The notes: a model not told the origin generated them from the letters alone. Numbered from the stretch's first letter, positions 10,056-21,023 are shown. The stretch is DNA of 64,000 nt from Actinomycetota bacterium (GCA_947372165.1 CANBSP010000001.1:62001-126000); one strand, 5' to 3'. A program made the numbers and translations.

Positions 10056-10484
10056 CTAATTAACGGCTAGCAACGCCCCAAGGAAGAGAGCTGGAGCGAA
10101 GGCGAGAGTACGAGTGAATCTTCGCCTGATCAATGAGAGCAGACCTATCTGAAAGCCCGCGACAAATAGAGCAACAATCAGGGCGGCGATCAACGCTCCG
10201 CCCTTTCCTAGGAGAAGTGTGAGGACGATGATGAGTTTGATATCTCCCCCACCGATTCCACTCTCGCTATCTCTTCGGAAGAAGAGGACTGGTAAGAGCA
10301 GAATTGCCACGATGGTCGCACTCAAAAGGGCGGAGAGAATCTGACCCGGGGCCCTGAGGTAGATCGCAAGGGAGGCGATAGCGAAGATCCCCAAGCTGGC
10401 ATTTGGAATTTTACGCGTGCGAATATCGTGAATCGAGATCAGAATCCCAAAGATGAGAAGGATAAGGAAACGTAAGGTGGTCAT
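10056..10484 (-). CDS. prepilin peptidase, A24 family, peptidase domain only
   Basis: Integral membrane aspartic peptidase that cuts leader peptides of type IV or Tad pilins. All 142 residues are the peptidase domain: catalytic Asp20 in SIHDIRTRKIPN and Asp81 in GIGGGDIKL (the GxGD motif), with about five hydrophobic segments. The N-terminal methyltransferase domain of PilD is absent, as in other short actinobacterial members. No pilin gene is in the window; its substrates must lie elsewhere. The location between aroC and aroE resembles Mycobacterium tuberculosis Rv2551c. Confidence 0.85.
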   Translation of the reverse strand: MTTLRFLILLIFGILISIHDIRTRKIPNASLGIFAIASLAIYLRAPGQILSALLSATIVAILLLPVLFFRRDSESGIGGGDIKLIIVLTLLLGKGGALIAALIVALFVAGFQIGLLSLIRRRFTRTLAFAPALFLGALLAVN

Positions 10485-10490
10485 ATCCCC

Positions 10491-10496
10491 ACGATA
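10491..10496 (-). promoter_or_regulatory. -10 element, possible leaderless promoter of the prepilin peptidase gene
   Basis: TATCGT on the minus strand ends six bases before ATG 10484. The intervening GGGGAT could instead act as a weak ribosome binding site, so the call is tentative. Confidence 0.4.
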
Positions 10497-10524
10497 GAGC
10501 GCCTAAAAGTGCGTAGAGCACGAT

Positions 10525-11349
10525 CTATGAGTTGCGTGTATGAAGTGCGTGAGTGGCTACAGAGAGTAACTCCTGACGCATTGACGCGTAATCAAATTGA
10601 CTCTCTGTCATGAGAGCAATCGCATCCAGTGCCTGTTCTACGAGGAGATCAACTCCATTGAGAACTTTGCCACCCAACTCCTTCCAGGCAAATGCTAGTT
10701 CGGTGGGCCAGGGGTTATACAGGGATTCAAAGTAGATCCCAGAGGCTTGACCCAATCGACTCGCAAAGTTGTCTGCAACCCCTGAAGGAGTCGTGTTGAT
10801 CACCAGGTCATAACTCTCTATTGATGTATCCATAGGAAGCCCACGAATATTTGCCGCAGGTGCGATCACGGTGAATGCATCAATTCGACTAGGAGTGCGC
10901 AGAATCAGATCGAGATGCTCAATACGATCTGCGATTGCACCAATCGCCGCTCTCGCAGTTCCGCCGCCGCCGATGATTGCCACTCTTTCAACCTTTGCAC
11001 CTTCCAGTAATCGCATAAATGCTGTGAAATCAGTGGATGTAGCTCTAAATCCGTCAGAATCTCGAAGAAGAGTATTTGCACTTCGAATAAGAGTGCAACG
11101 CGCATCGAAGGTGATGTACGGGCTCTCAAAGACCCTCTCCTTCAAGGGCATTGTGAGGTTCAAACCACTCCAGAACTGGAGATCCTCGCTATTCTGCGAG
11201 AGGGCTCTCTCAATAAAAGGCAGGAGCTCGTTCTCGGATATTTCAATCGCTTGATAATTTCCATCGATACCAAGTATTTGGTAGGCCGTGTTGTGCAGTA
11301 ACGGTGAGAGCGAATGGGAGATCGGCGAGCCTAGAACTGCTGCGTTCAT
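10525..11349 (-). CDS. aroE: shikimate dehydrogenase
   Basis: Reduces 3-dehydroshikimate with NADPH. Substrate-binding SHSLSPLLHN at the N terminus, catalytic Lys in LTMPLKE near residue 67, nucleotide-binding GGGGTARAAIGA, then DLVINTTPSG. Length 274 is normal. I use ATG 11349, which overlaps the mltG stop as TGATG; a GTG one codon earlier exists. Separated from the other aro genes by the prepilin peptidase gene, as in mycobacteria. Confidence 0.94.
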   Translation of the reverse strand: MNAAVLGSPISHSLSPLLHNTAYQILGIDGNYQAIEISENELLPFIERALSQNSEDLQFWSGLNLTMPLKERVFESPYITFDARCTLIRSANTLLRDSDGFRATSTDFTAFMRLLEGAKVERVAIIGGGGTARAAIGAIADRIEHLDLILRTPSRIDAFTVIAPAANIRGLPMDTSIESYDLVINTTPSGVADNFASRLGQASGIYFESLYNPWPTELAFAWKELGGKVLNGVDLLVEQALDAIALMTESQFDYASMRQELLSVATHALHTRNS

Positions 11350-12344
11350 CACTTGAAGAGTCCATTCGCTACATTGTTGTTATAGATCGTAACCCAGCTA
11401 TCAAATTGCGCAAAGCTCTTCGTAAATCGAGTTTCGTGGGGTTTAACGGTGATGAAATAGAGCCAATCCCCTGCGACCGGATGCAAGGCGGCAAGGAGTG
11501 CAGCACGCCCTGGATTTGAAATTGGGGTGGGAGGGAGCCCAGTGTGGAGATAGGTGTTGTAGGCAGAGGCGATAGCTGTCTCTTTGCGGGTGAGAGTGAT
11601 GTGACCGCGCGTATGGATTGCATACTGAACAGTTGAATTCAATTGCAGCGGCATTGAGATAGCGAGGCGGTTGTAGATAACCCTGGCCGCCTTTGCATAA
11701 TCGGCCGGATCTGCCTCAATTTGGATGAGTGAAGCGATCTTGAGCACGTCATAGGCGGAGTACTTCTGAAACCCTGATTTCAAACCCACGGCTTCGACTT
11801 CCTGGTCAAATCTCTTCACCATCTCGACAATTGCGTGATGTCGAGTCGTGCCCTCTGCAAAGGCATAGGAGGCTGGAAAGAGCGCGCCTTCGAGTGAGGT
11901 TCCTACAACGAATCGAGGAAGATCAACCTTGCCGATCTCGCCTTTGATTCCCCCTTGCTTCAATGCATCGAGAACATCGGAAGTAGTCGATCCTTCGATA
12001 ACCGGGATAACACCAAGGTTGCGTTTGGTGTCGAGAAGTTGGTTCAGCGCCTCTAACGAGGTGATATGACTATCAATCGAGTGAACACCTGGTGAAATAC
12101 CACGAGAGCGCTGGTCTCCTGTTGCGACTCTAAAAAAACTCTGACTTGAGAGGATAACTCCCTTGCGGGCAAGGTCGATCGCAATCTGTGAGCCACTCTC
12201 ACCAGATGAGATGGAGATCGAGACTGGCGAACCTGGGGTTCCGGGTGGGAAGTCGGTAGAAGGAGATTTATAAAAAATCAACACCCCGATAATGACGATA
12301 AATGGCAGAGCGCTTAACCCGAGAAGCTTTACCCGCTTACGCAT
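11349..12344 (-). CDS. mltG: endolytic murein transglycosylase MltG
   Basis: Cuts nascent peptidoglycan strands at the membrane. One N-terminal transmembrane helix (about residues 6-24), a LysM-like segment, then the YceG domain with catalytic Glu in LIQIEADPADYAKAARVIYNR. About 331 residues from ATG 12344, which overlaps the ruvX stop by 8 bp (ATGCGTAA); a GTG at 12353 is the alternative. The alaS-ruvX-mltG-aroE order is conserved in Actinobacteria. Confidence 0.94.
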   Translation of the reverse strand: MRKRVKLLGLSALPFIVIIGVLIFYKSPSTDFPPGTPGSPVSISISSGESGSQIAIDLARKGVILSSQSFFRVATGDQRSRGISPGVHSIDSHITSLEALNQLLDTKRNLGVIPVIEGSTTSDVLDALKQGGIKGEIGKVDLPRFVVGTSLEGALFPASYAFAEGTTRHHAIVEMVKRFDQEVEAVGLKSGFQKYSAYDVLKIASLIQIEADPADYAKAARVIYNRLAISMPLQLNSTVQYAIHTRGHITLTRKETAIASAYNTYLHTGLPPTPISNPGRAALLAALHPVAGDWLYFITVKPHETRFTKSFAQFDSWVTIYNNNVANGLFK

Positions 12345-12777
12345 CTGCCGCACGTTCAGCGCTTCGCTCGAGATTGAGAGCGAACTCTAGAATCTCTGAA
12401 GCTGCTGCAGAATCAATCAGAGCTTTACTGGATTTCGCATTCTTTCCAGAATCCCGGAGTTTGCCCGCAGCGCTGACCGTAGAGAGCCGCTCATCGATAG
12501 TACGAATTTCAAGATCGGTAAATTCTTTAAGGAACTCTATGAAATCTGAGACGGAATCCATCTTTGAACTCTGAGCACCTGAAAGATGGCGCGGCTCCCC
12601 CACAATCAAGAGAATGGGTTCGTACTCTTCAATGATTTCCTTGAGCGTCTTATCGAGTTCGGGTGATTGCGCATCTAACGCTGGCAGTGGCGAGATCACG
12701 ATCGAATCTGGATCTGAGATTGCGACACCGATACGGACATCACCATAATCAAAGGCCATCCGACGACCGCGTTGCAT
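12337..12777 (-). CDS. ruvX: Holliday junction resolvase-like protein (YqgF/RuvX)
   Basis: RNase H-fold protein linked to rRNA processing and possibly junction resolution. Motifs AFDYGDVRIGVAISDP at the N terminus, the GEPRHLSG segment and DERLSTVSA near residue 99 hold the acidic active-site residues. Length 146 is usual. Start overlaps the alaS stop as TAATG. Confidence 0.92.
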   Translation of the reverse strand: MQRGRRMAFDYGDVRIGVAISDPDSIVISPLPALDAQSPELDKTLKEIIEEYEPILLIVGEPRHLSGAQSSKMDSVSDFIEFLKEFTDLEIRTIDERLSTVSAAGKLRDSGKNAKSSKALIDSAAASEILEFALNLERSAERAADA

Positions 12778-15461
12778 TATTTACCCAACGCTGCGCTAAG
12801 TTCAACCTTCATCTGCGAAATTGCCTCGCCTATCTTGCCGGCATCAACGCCACCGCCTTGAGCGAAGTCATCCTTACCGCCACCGCCACCGCCAAGGATC
12901 GCCGAACCAATCTTTACCAAGGCACCAGCCTTTACGCCAGCAGAACGAGCACCATCCGATGAGGCAACAACCAAGGTGACGCGATCAGTGTTCACTGAAA
13001 GCAATCCGATCACCGAATCCGTTAATCGATTTCGGAGATCAAGTGCCATGGTGCGTAGATCATCACCGTTGATGTTGGCATCGACTTGAGTAAAGAGAAC
13101 CGATAGGCCACCAACACTCTCTGCCTTCCCAAGAAGTCCAGCCGCTGACGCAAGAGCTTGGGCTGATCTGACAGTAGCTAACTCCTTCTCAATCTCGCGC
13201 ATCTTCTCCAAGAGATCGGAGATGCGTTCCGGCAATTCTTCAACTCGAGAACCCTTAATGAGATCGGTGAGAGAGTTCAACAAGATGTGTTCACGTGCAA
13301 GGAACTTAAAGGCGTCAACACCAACAAGTGCTTCAACGCGTCTGACTCCAGCGCCAATCGATGTTTCGCTTAAAAGTTTCACAAGACCAAGCTCGGCCGA
13401 AGAGTTGACGTGGGTGCCACCGCAGAGTTCACGAGCCCAGTCGCCCACCGAAACCACTCGAACCCGATCGCCATACTTTTCACCAAAGAGCGCCATAGCG
13501 CCGATCGCCTTCGCCTCTGGCTGAGTCATCTCTTGCGCAGTGACAGAGAGGTTCTCTAAGAGAAGGGAGTTCACACGGCTCTCAACATCATTCAAAACAC
13601 TTGCTGGAACCGCACCCGTTGATGGGAAATCAAAACGGAATCTTCCTGGTGAATTCTCTGAGCCAGCTTGAGTTGCGCTGTCGCCGAGCGCTTCACGGAA
13701 TGCCTTGTGGACCATATGTGTCGCAGTATGAGCGCGAGAGATCGCCATGCGTCGTTCGCGGTCGATGCGCGCGAAGGCGCTGTGGTCAACTTCAATAGAA
13801 CCTTCAGTGATGCGCCCCCGATGGATATAAAGACCTGGTACCGGGCTTTGTACATCATCAATTTCAACGGATGCGCCGTTCGCCAAGGTAATGAAGCCAC
13901 CATCGGAGAGCTGTCCACCAGCTTCGGAGTAGAACGGAGTTCGATCGAGAACGATCTCTACTTCCGATCCAATTGCCGCCTCTTTAACTTCTTTGCCATC
14001 AACGAGAATGGCTCGAAGCGAGCTCTCGGAATCTTGGTTGGTATAACCGATAAATGAAGTAGCGCCCACGCGATCGATGATCTTTCGATATTCGCTGAGG
14101 TCGGTATGCCCTGATTTTTTAGCGCGCGCATCGGCTTTAGCGCGATCCTTCTGCTCCTTCATCAAACGACGGAAGCCAGTCTCATCAATAGCCAAGCCTT
14201 GCTCGGAAGCCATTTCAAGGGTGAGATCGAATGGGAAGCCAAAGGTGTCATGAAGTTTAAAGACAGTATCTCCGCTAAGGGATGGGTTGCTCGTGCTCTT
14301 CACATCACTTACAGCAAGATCAAAGATCGCGGTGCCGCTCTTAAGAGTTGAAAGGAAAGATTCTTCTTCTGATTCAGAGATCGCAAGAATGCGCTTTTGA
14401 CCTTCGATGAGTTCTGGGTATTGCGGACCCATTGCGCCAATCGAGGCCTTGATTAGCTCCCCGAGATTGTGATCGGGTGCACCAAGGATGCGCATATTGC
14501 GAATCGTTCGACGCATCATTCGGCGCAGCACATAACCACGACCTTCATTGCCCGGAAGAACGCCATCACCGATGAGCATCATCGCGGTTCGCGCATGATC
14601 GGCAACGACTCGAAGTGCCACATCTGACTTCTCGAGTGAACCGTACTTGGTTCCAGAGATCTCAGATGCACGATTAAGAATTTGCATCGTCGTATCAATT
14701 TCGTAAATATTCTCAACACCTTGTAAAAGAGCAGCCATTCGTTCAAGGCCAAGCCCAGTATCAATATTCTTCGCAGGAAGCTCACCCAAGATCGGATAAC
14801 TATCCTTACCGCCGCCTTCGCCGCGAACATTCTGCATAAAGACTAAGTTCCAGACCTCGAGATATCTATTCTCATCTGCGATGGGGCCACCTTCGGCGCC
14901 ATAGGCAGGACCTCGGTCGTAGTAAATCTCAGAGCATGGACCACATGGACCAGGAACGCCCATCGACCAAAAATTGTCCGCCATATCCCGCCGCTGGATT
15001 CGCTCGCGTGGAACACCAATCTTCTTATGCCAGATGTTCTCTGCCTCATCATCATCGAGATAGACCGTCACCCAGAGCTTCTCTTCTGGGAAACCATATC
15101 CGCCTTCAGATACTGGCTTTGTTAAGAGTTCCCAAGCAAGTGAGATCGCGCCCTCTTTGAAGTAATCCCCAAAAGAGAAATTTCCGCACATTTGGAAGAA
15201 CGATGCATGTCGCGTCGTCTTGCCAACCTCATCAATATCAAGTGTGCGTACGCACTTCTGAACGGAGGTTGCGCGTGCGTAAGGTGGCTTTACCTCACCG
15301 AGGAAGTAAGGCTTAAAGGGAACCATTCCAGCATTGACGAGCAATAAATTTGGATCGTCAGCTACCAGTGAGGCCGATGGTACGACGGTATGTGTGAGAC
15401 CCTGGCTATTGCCAGACTCGAAGAAGCGCAACCAACGCGCTCTAATTTCAGCGGAGTCCAC
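12777..15461 (-). CDS. alaS: alanine--tRNA ligase
   Basis: Charges tRNA-Ala and edits Ser/Gly mischarging. Full-length, 894 residues: catalytic domain with [24 protein letters not shown], editing domain with [16 protein letters not shown] (zinc HxxxH) and CGGTHVNSS, and the C-Ala domain ending in the glycine-rich [23 protein letters not shown] start at 15461, three bases after the DUF948 gene, which it follows in one unit. Confidence 0.98.
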   Translation of the reverse strand: MDSAEIRARWLRFFESGNSQGLTHTVVPSASLVADDPNLLLVNAGMVPFKPYFLGEVKPPYARATSVQKCVRTLDIDEVGKTTRHASFFQMCGNFSFGDYFKEGAISLAWELLTKPVSEGGYGFPEEKLWVTVYLDDDEAENIWHKKIGVPRERIQRRDMADNFWSMGVPGPCGPCSEIYYDRGPAYGAEGGPIADENRYLEVWNLVFMQNVRGEGGGKDSYPILGELPAKNIDTGLGLERMAALLQGVENIYEIDTTMQILNRASEISGTKYGSLEKSDVALRVVADHARTAMMLIGDGVLPGNEGRGYVLRRMMRRTIRNMRILGAPDHNLGELIKASIGAMGPQYPELIEGQKRILAISESEEESFLSTLKSGTAIFDLAVSDVKSTSNPSLSGDTVFKLHDTFGFPFDLTLEMASEQGLAIDETGFRRLMKEQKDRAKADARAKKSGHTDLSEYRKIIDRVGATSFIGYTNQDSESSLRAILVDGKEVKEAAIGSEVEIVLDRTPFYSEAGGQLSDGGFITLANGASVEIDDVQSPVPGLYIHRGRITEGSIEVDHSAFARIDRERRMAISRAHTATHMVHKAFREALGDSATQAGSENSPGRFRFDFPSTGAVPASVLNDVESRVNSLLLENLSVTAQEMTQPEAKAIGAMALFGEKYGDRVRVVSVGDWARELCGGTHVNSSAELGLVKLLSETSIGAGVRRVEALVGVDAFKFLAREHILLNSLTDLIKGSRVEELPERISDLLEKMREIEKELATVRSAQALASAAGLLGKAESVGGLSVLFTQVDANINGDDLRTMALDLRNRLTDSVIGLLSVNTDRVTLVVASSDGARSAGVKAGALVKIGSAILGGGGGGKDDFAQGGGVDAGKIGEAISQMKVELSAALGK

Positions 15462-15464
15462 GGA

Positions 15465-15749
15465 TTATTCGTCATCCTTTGATGAAGCGCGCTTGCGGCC
15501 AATAAAGCTCGTCGCAGCGCCAGAGATCAACTTCATAATGGAGGAGTTCTTGCCTACGAGAGTGCCGAGCGCCTCATTGATCTTCTCGGTGGCCTTCTCA
15601 GCTGAGGTTGTGATGCGGTTTACGCTTCGAACAGTCTTTTGAACCTCATCGATTAAACGTCCGATTCGGATTACTGTGTAACCGACTGCGAATGCGATCA
15701 CTAAGAGCGCTGACGCAGCAATAATCGTTGCAATTCCACCTGGACCCAT
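15465..15749 (-). CDS. DUF948 membrane-anchored protein
   Basis: Ninety-four residues: a transmembrane helix at about residues 6-28, then an amphipathic helical stretch rich in Val, Thr and Ser (RLIDEVQKTVRSVNRITTSA) and a basic C terminus (IGRKRASSKDDE). This is the layout of the DUF948 family, whose function is unknown; it lies directly before alaS in many Actinobacteria. It is the first gene of the DUF948-alaS-ruvX-mltG-aroE unit. Confidence 0.85.
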   Translation of the reverse strand: MGPGGIATIIAASALLVIAFAVGYTVIRIGRLIDEVQKTVRSVNRITTSAEKATEKINEALGTLVGKNSSIMKLISGAATSFIGRKRASSKDDE

Positions 15750-15755
15750 ATCGGA

Positions 15756-15761
15756 ATCCTA
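15756..15761 (-). promoter_or_regulatory. -10 element of a leaderless promoter for the DUF948-alaS unit
   Basis: TAGGAT on the minus strand ends six bases before ATG 15749, with no ribosome binding site between. Transcription should start on the start codon. Confidence 0.6.
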
Positions 15762-15821
15762 CTAGAGGAGAGTCTGAACTTTCTCCTCTTTAAGAATCGT
15801 TTTGGCGCTGGGAGATGTGAT

Positions 15822-17570
15822 TTATGGCTTGGGGGCCACGAAATCTACGCCAGCCTCTTTCCGCTGAGGGGCGGTAATAGGAGTTGGAGCTCCAGTGAGT
15901 GGATCGCCACCACTAGCTGTCTTTGGAAAGGCGATGACTTCGCGAATCGATTCTGCTCCTGCAAGAAGTGCGCAGAGTCGATCCATTCCAAGCGCAATGC
16001 CGCCATGAGGAGGTGGGCCATAGTTGAATGCTTCGAGAAGGAACCCAAACTTGCTTTCGGCTTCAGCAGGAGTCAGACCGATGGTTTCGAAGACGCGTTG
16101 TTGAACAGATCGCTCGTGGATACGAATAGATCCGCCACCGATCTCATTTCCGTTGAGGACGATGTCATAGGCATATGCCAACGCATTAGCTGGGTCAGTA
16201 TCAAACGAGGATGCGAACTCTGGTTTTGGTCCGGTAAATGGATGGTGAACAGCAGTCCAGCCTTGGCTTGGATCTTCTGGATCGTTCATTTCGAACATGG
16301 GCGCATCGACAACCCAGAGGAATTTCCACTCACCCGGCGTGATGAGGTTGCACCGAGCGCCGATCTCAAGACGAACTGCGCCGAGAAGATTCTGTGATGA
16401 TGTTCTATTTCCAGCGGCGAAGAAGATTGCATCGCCATTCTTTGCACCGACAGCGGCGGCAATTCCGCTCGCTTCACTCTCTGAGAGGTTCTTAGCGACT
16501 GGTCCACCGAGAGTGCCATCTTCTTGAATCAGAATGTACGCAAGTCCCTTTGCGCCACGGGCCTTTGCCCAATCTTGCCAAGCATCCAATTCGCGTCGAG
16601 GAGAAGATGCTCCCCCTGGCATGACCACTGCGCCTACGTAATCGGCCTGGAAGACTCTAAATGTTGTCTCTTTGAAGAATGAGGTGAGATCGGTCAATTC
16701 CAGATCAAAACGCAGATCTGGCTTGTCAGACCCGAACCGTCGCATACATTCAGAGTAGGTCAAGCGAGGGATAGGCATCGGAATATCGAAATCGACAACC
16801 TTCTTAAAGACAGTTGTCAGCACTTTTTCGGCTACCTTGAGAACATCTTCCTGATCAACAAAAGACATTTCGATATCCAACTGAGTGAACTCCGGTTGGC
16901 GATCAGCCCGGAAATCTTCATCTCGGAAGCATCGTGCGATTTGGTAATAACGTTCCATGCCGGCCACCATCAACAATTGCTTAAAGAGTTGTGGGGATTG
17001 TGGGAGTGCATACCAAGAACCCGGTTGTAAGCGCACAGGAACGAGGAAGTCACGTGCACCTTCTGGAGTTGAGCGGGTTAGGTAAGGAGTTTCAATCTCA
17101 AGGAAATCGAGATCATCCATGACGGTGCGAATCGCAGATGTTACCTTTGAACGAAGGCGAAGGTTATGTGCTGGGCCTTCACGTCGAAGATCAAGATATC
17201 GATACTTGAGTCTGATCTCCTCAGAGATGTTTGAGGTATCTCCGCTATCGACTGGGAAAGGAAGGGGTGCGGCTTCGCTCAAAACGGTGAGTGTTAAGCA
17301 TTCAACTTCGATCTCACCTGTAGGGATATTGGAATTCTCATTTCCCGTTGGGCGCTCTTTCACGGTACCCGTGACAAGAACACACCATTCGGCGCGCAGC
17401 TCTCCAGCGATCTCATCTTTAATGACGACCTGGACGTTGCCAGAAGAATCACGAAGATCAATGAAGGCAACGCCACCATGATCGCGTCGACGGGCTACCC
17501 AGCCAGCAAGGGTGACCTGTGTCCCGGCATCTGCCTTACGCAAAGTACCGGCGTCGTGAGTTCTTAACAT
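15822..17570 (-). CDS. aspS: aspartate--tRNA ligase
   Basis: Class IIb synthetase of 582 residues: N-terminal OB-fold ([19 protein letters not shown]), catalytic domain with motif 2 around [20 protein letters not shown], the bacterial GAD insertion domain and motif 3 [10 protein letters not shown] near the C terminus. Full bacterial length. ATG at 17570 overlaps the hisS stop as TAATG. Whether it also charges tRNA-Asn cannot be told from what I can see. Confidence 0.97.
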   Translation of the reverse strand: MLRTHDAGTLRKADAGTQVTLAGWVARRRDHGGVAFIDLRDSSGNVQVVIKDEIAGELRAEWCVLVTGTVKERPTGNENSNIPTGEIEVECLTLTVLSEAAPLPFPVDSGDTSNISEEIRLKYRYLDLRREGPAHNLRLRSKVTSAIRTVMDDLDFLEIETPYLTRSTPEGARDFLVPVRLQPGSWYALPQSPQLFKQLLMVAGMERYYQIARCFRDEDFRADRQPEFTQLDIEMSFVDQEDVLKVAEKVLTTVFKKVVDFDIPMPIPRLTYSECMRRFGSDKPDLRFDLELTDLTSFFKETTFRVFQADYVGAVVMPGGASSPRRELDAWQDWAKARGAKGLAYILIQEDGTLGGPVAKNLSESEASGIAAAVGAKNGDAIFFAAGNRTSSQNLLGAVRLEIGARCNLITPGEWKFLWVVDAPMFEMNDPEDPSQGWTAVHHPFTGPKPEFASSFDTDPANALAYAYDIVLNGNEIGGGSIRIHERSVQQRVFETIGLTPAEAESKFGFLLEAFNYGPPPHGGIALGMDRLCALLAGAESIREVIAFPKTASGGDPLTGAPTPITAPQRKEAGVDFVAPKP

Positions 17571-18841
17571 TAGATGTTCTCCCCTAAGGTCTGGTGCAAA
17601 GTAGATATCTTAACCGATCGGCTCTCGCCAGTTTTCATATTCTTAATCTGGGCCGTATCGCTTGAGACCTCATCATCACCCAAGACCAGGCTCAATCGCG
17701 CTTTACTCTTATCTGCTGCCTTCATGCCGCCCTTGAGCGAACGATCGCCGTATGCAATATCCACGCGGAATCCTGCTTCTCGCAATCTTTCTGCAAGTAA
17801 AACTGACGCGCCCTTTGAAGCGGGTGAGATTGGCACAATAAAGAGATCTAACGCTGCAGACTCCGGAAGAGAAATTCCCTCGGCCTCGCAGGCCAAAACG
17901 CATCTATCGACACCAATTCCAAAGCCAATGCCCGAGAGTTCGGCGCCACCGAGTTCGGCCATGAGTCCGTCATAACGACCGCCACCACCGATTCCCGATT
18001 GCGCGCCAAGGCCATGATGGACGAATTCAAAGGCGGTGCCGGTGTAGTAATCCAGACCTCGCACCATGCGATTGTTGACTGTAAACGCGATCCCAAGGGC
18101 GGAGAGCAACTCTTTCACTCGAGCAAAATGAGATGCGCTCTCATCCGTAAGATAGTCCATCAATATCGGAGCTCTACTCATGGCGCTCTTAATCTCATCG
18201 CGCTTATCATCGAAGAGGCGAAGTGGATTGATATCAGCTCTACGTGCCGTTTCATCATCGAGATCTAAGGTGGAGATGAATTGACGCAGATCTTTGCTGT
18301 AACGAGCTCTACTCTCTTTATCACCGAGTGAGGTAATCTCGAGCGAATAATTCTTCAGACCCAGGTTATTAAAGGCGCGTTGGGCGACCGCAATCACCTC
18401 TACATCAATCTCGGGATCATTGAGACCAATCGCCTCGATTCCCACTTGGTAGAACTGGCGATAACGACCAGCTTGTGGGCGTTCTGCTCTAAAGAAGGCA
18501 CCGGAATACCAGACTTTCACTGGTAGTTGACCACGATCAAGATTGTGTTCAATAACCGAGCGCATCACTCCGGCCGTACCTTCGGGACGCAACGTGATTG
18601 AACGTCCGCCGCGATCTTCAAATGTGTACATCTCTTTCGAGACTACATCGGTGGACTCACCGACTCCTCGCTTAAAGAGTTCGGTATCTTCAAAGACTGG
18701 TAATTCAATAAGTTGGTAGCCAGCACTCTTCGCCGAACCAATCAATCTCTCTCGCACATATTCAAAGATCTCTGAGCGATCTGGGTAATACTCACTTACC
18801 CCCTTAGGAGCTTGAAGTGGTTGGAATTTAGCCACGGTCAC
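17570..18841 (-). CDS. hisS: histidine--tRNA ligase
   Basis: Class IIa synthetase of 423 residues. Motif 2 ([15 protein letters not shown]-like: [19 protein letters not shown]), the histidine-binding loop [11 protein letters not shown], then GGGRYDGLM, and a C-terminal anticodon-binding domain. GTG start at 18841 lies 14 bp inside the upstream hydrolase gene, so the two are translationally coupled. Same order as Streptomyces and Mycobacterium. Confidence 0.97.
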   Translation of the reverse strand: MTVAKFQPLQAPKGVSEYYPDRSEIFEYVRERLIGSAKSAGYQLIELPVFEDTELFKRGVGESTDVVSKEMYTFEDRGGRSITLRPEGTAGVMRSVIEHNLDRGQLPVKVWYSGAFFRAERPQAGRYRQFYQVGIEAIGLNDPEIDVEVIAVAQRAFNNLGLKNYSLEITSLGDKESRARYSKDLRQFISTLDLDDETARRADINPLRLFDDKRDEIKSAMSRAPILMDYLTDESASHFARVKELLSALGIAFTVNNRMVRGLDYYTGTAFEFVHHGLGAQSGIGGGGRYDGLMAELGGAELSGIGFGIGVDRCVLACEAEGISLPESAALDLFIVPISPASKGASVLLAERLREAGFRVDIAYGDRSLKGGMKAADKSKARLSLVLGDDEVSSDTAQIKNMKTGESRSVKISTLHQTLGENI

Positions 18842-19535
18842 TCCCCTTTCGCATCTTCTCTAAGTTATTCATCTGTAAATACGGGCTCTGTTTGCGTTCT
18901 CGGCCAATTGTAGTAACTGGACCATGGCCTGGAAGCACATTTAGCTCATCGTCGAGCGTGAGCACCTTATTGATCAAGGTCTCGACCATTGCATGGGCCG
19001 AACCGGTCGGCAGATCTGTCCTGCCAATGCCATTGTTGAAGAGCACATCACCACTGATGAGGAACTCATCGTTGACGATGAACATCGCCGAGCCTGCAGT
19101 GTGGCCAGGCGCATGGATCGTCTCGATCGAGAACCCGGCGAGCTCAAATCGTTCTCCACCCACAAACTCTCGAACATCCTCTGGCTCGGAGAAAGTCGTG
19201 ATTCCGAACGAGGCCATAATCGCCGCCGACTGGCCATCTTTCTCTAAAGCTAGAAATGGATTCGCTAACAATTTCCGATCACGTTGCTGGATATAGGTTG
19301 GGACGCCGTACTCCTGCGAAAATGGCAGGACCGAGAAGGTGTGGTCCAGATGTCCGTGAGTTACCAAGGTCGCGATTGGCTTCAAGTTGTGGCGTCTGAG
19401 AATTTGCGCAACCGCCGGAACGATCGTCGGAGCGGTAATCCCCGGATCGACGATGAATGCCTCAGAATTCTTGCTCGGGGCGAAGATCCAGCAATTTGTC
19501 CCAAAGGCCGCAGCCGGGAGAACTTCCAAAATCAC
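18828..19535 (-). CDS. metallo-beta-lactamase-fold hydrolase (glyoxalase II-like)
   Basis: Soluble zinc hydrolase of 235 residues. Metal-binding motif THGHLDH near residue 60, then [24 protein letters not shown] and LPGHGPVTT, which together match hydroxyacylglutathione hydrolase-like proteins. The substrate is unknown; Actinobacteria generally lack glutathione, so another thioester is likely. GTG start. This protein precedes hisS in most Actinobacteria (Rv2581c type). Confidence 0.9.
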   Translation of the reverse strand: MILEVLPAAAFGTNCWIFAPSKNSEAFIVDPGITAPTIVPAVAQILRRHNLKPIATLVTHGHLDHTFSVLPFSQEYGVPTYIQQRDRKLLANPFLALEKDGQSAAIMASFGITTFSEPEDVREFVGGERFELAGFSIETIHAPGHTAGSAMFIVNDEFLISGDVLFNNGIGRTDLPTGSAHAMVETLINKVLTLDDELNVLPGHGPVTTIGRERKQSPYLQMNNLEKMRKGSDRG

Positions 19536-19572
19536 GCGTGGCTTCCCCGATCTTTCTCCTCTAGAAGGTTTA

Positions 19573-19582
19573 AGGGTACCTT
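19573..19582. promoter_or_regulatory. overlapping divergent -10 elements inside a near-palindrome
   Basis: AGGGTACCTT holds TACCTT on the plus strand (19577-19582, toward the DUF349 gene) and TACCCT on the minus strand (19573-19578, toward the hydrolase-hisS-aspS unit), sharing TA at 19577-19578. It sits in the imperfect palindrome 19568-19588. Unlike other sites in the window both genes would have leaders: about 30 bases to GTG 19535 and about 125 bases to ATG 19713. The rest of 19583-19712 shows only the AAGGAG ribosome binding site of the DUF349 gene. Confidence 0.45.
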
Positions 19583-19712
19583 TAACCCCCTCGACTTCTC
19601 TGGAGCACCCTCCCTTTTAGGCGGATAACCAGAACGCCGGGTAACCAGCAAGAGCAAGCCAACCGTTAACGAAAAGTCTGAAAAGACCAACGCGCAATAT
19701 GAAGGAGCAATC

Positions 19713-21014
19713 ATGGACCTACCTACCCACGCCAATCTCACAAGCCCCGCATCAGCACTCGTGGGAGATCCCGCTGCATTCGGCCGGGTAGCGGAAGATG
19801 GCACCGTCTATGTAAAGACATCTCACGGCGAACGGGCTGTTGGCTCCTACCCCGGCAAAAGCGCCGAAGAAGCTCTCTCCTATTTCGTTCGAAAGTTTGA
19901 GGCGCTCGCCTCTGAAGTTGCGCTCTTAGCAGCACGCATCAAGAGTGGCGCAATGGTTCCGGATGATGCGCTCGCCGCGGTCAATAAGTTGCGCGAACAG
20001 GTAGCCGCCCTTAATGGCGTTGGCGATCTAGAGACACTTGCCCAATCCGTTGAACAAATCCCCAACCTCATTGAAGGTCACAAGGCCGCTTATGAAGCTA
20101 AGCAGGCCGCTGAGAAGGTAGCCAAGGAAGCTAAGCGCGCTGCAGCACTTGAAATTAAGGAGAAGCTTGTCGCCGAGGCTGAATCACTTGCGCTCTCTGA
20201 AAATTGGAAGGCCACCTCCGAACGCCTCAAGGTGCTCCTTGATGAGTGGAAGGCAGCACCACGCCTTGATAAGAAGAGCGATGCTGATCTCTGGAAGCGA
20301 TTCTCATCTTCTCGCAATAAGTTTGATAAGCGCCGCCGTACTCACTTTGCAAAACTTGAAGCAGATAGTGCCGTAGTTGTAACCCGCAAACAAGAGATCA
20401 TTACCGAAGCCCTCGCATTGGCAACTTCTAAAGATTGGCTTGCGACTGCAAACCGTTTCAAGGCTCTCATGACCGAGTGGAAAGCAGCCGGGCGCGGCAA
20501 GCGCAATGTTGATACCAAGATGTGGGAACAGTTCAAGGCTGCCCAAGATCAATTCTTCGCCGCTAAAAACGTTGATCTTGAGAAGCGTCAAGGAACGATG
20601 AGTGAAAACCTTAAGAAGCGTGAAGAATTGATTCTCCAGATCGAAGCTCTCTCCCCTGTGACTGATCTGACGGCTGCACGTAAGGCCTTCCGCGAACTCT
20701 CCGAAAAGTGGTTCAAGATTGGTATGACCGAACGGAGCAAGCGAGCAGCGCTCGATGCTCGATTCGAAAAGATCGAGTCAGAGATCGCCGAGCTTCAATC
20801 CGCCCACGATCGTCGCACGGATCCATCGGCAATTGCCCAGGCCAATAGCCTCGTTACTGGATTGCAGGAAGCAATTGCCAACTACGAAAAGCAGGCCGAG
20901 AAGGCTGAAGCAGCAGGCAATTCTGCAAAGGCCATGGTTGCACGTGAAGCAGCGGCCGCTCGACGAACTTGGTTGGCCGAAGCCCAGAAGGGGCTCTCTG
21001 AGTTCGGTAAGTAA
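19713..21014 (+). CDS. DUF349 domain protein, highly helical
   Basis: A 433-residue, charge-rich protein with an N-terminal region of about 65 residues (FGRVAEDGTVYVKTSHGERAVGSYPG) and then repeated three-helix DUF349 segments marked by WKAT, WKAAPR, WKAAGRGKR and WFKIGM. No enzyme motif or membrane segment. The function of the family is unknown; it sits opposite rel in most Actinobacteria. AAGGAG seven bases before ATG 19713 sets the start. It is convergent with rel with nine bases between the stops and no evident terminator. Confidence 0.9.
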   Translation: MDLPTHANLTSPASALVGDPAAFGRVAEDGTVYVKTSHGERAVGSYPGKSAEEALSYFVRKFEALASEVALLAARIKSGAMVPDDALAAVNKLREQVAALNGVGDLETLAQSVEQIPNLIEGHKAAYEAKQAAEKVAKEAKRAAALEIKEKLVAEAESLALSENWKATSERLKVLLDEWKAAPRLDKKSDADLWKRFSSSRNKFDKRRRTHFAKLEADSAVVVTRKQEIITEALALATSKDWLATANRFKALMTEWKAAGRGKRNVDTKMWEQFKAAQDQFFAAKNVDLEKRQGTMSENLKKREELILQIEALSPVTDLTAARKAFRELSEKWFKIGMTERSKRAALDARFEKIESEIAELQSAHDRRTDPSAIAQANSLVTGLQEAIANYEKQAEKAEAAGNSAKAMVAREAAAARRTWLAEAQKGLSEFGK

Positions 21015-21023
21015 TTCGCTCTC

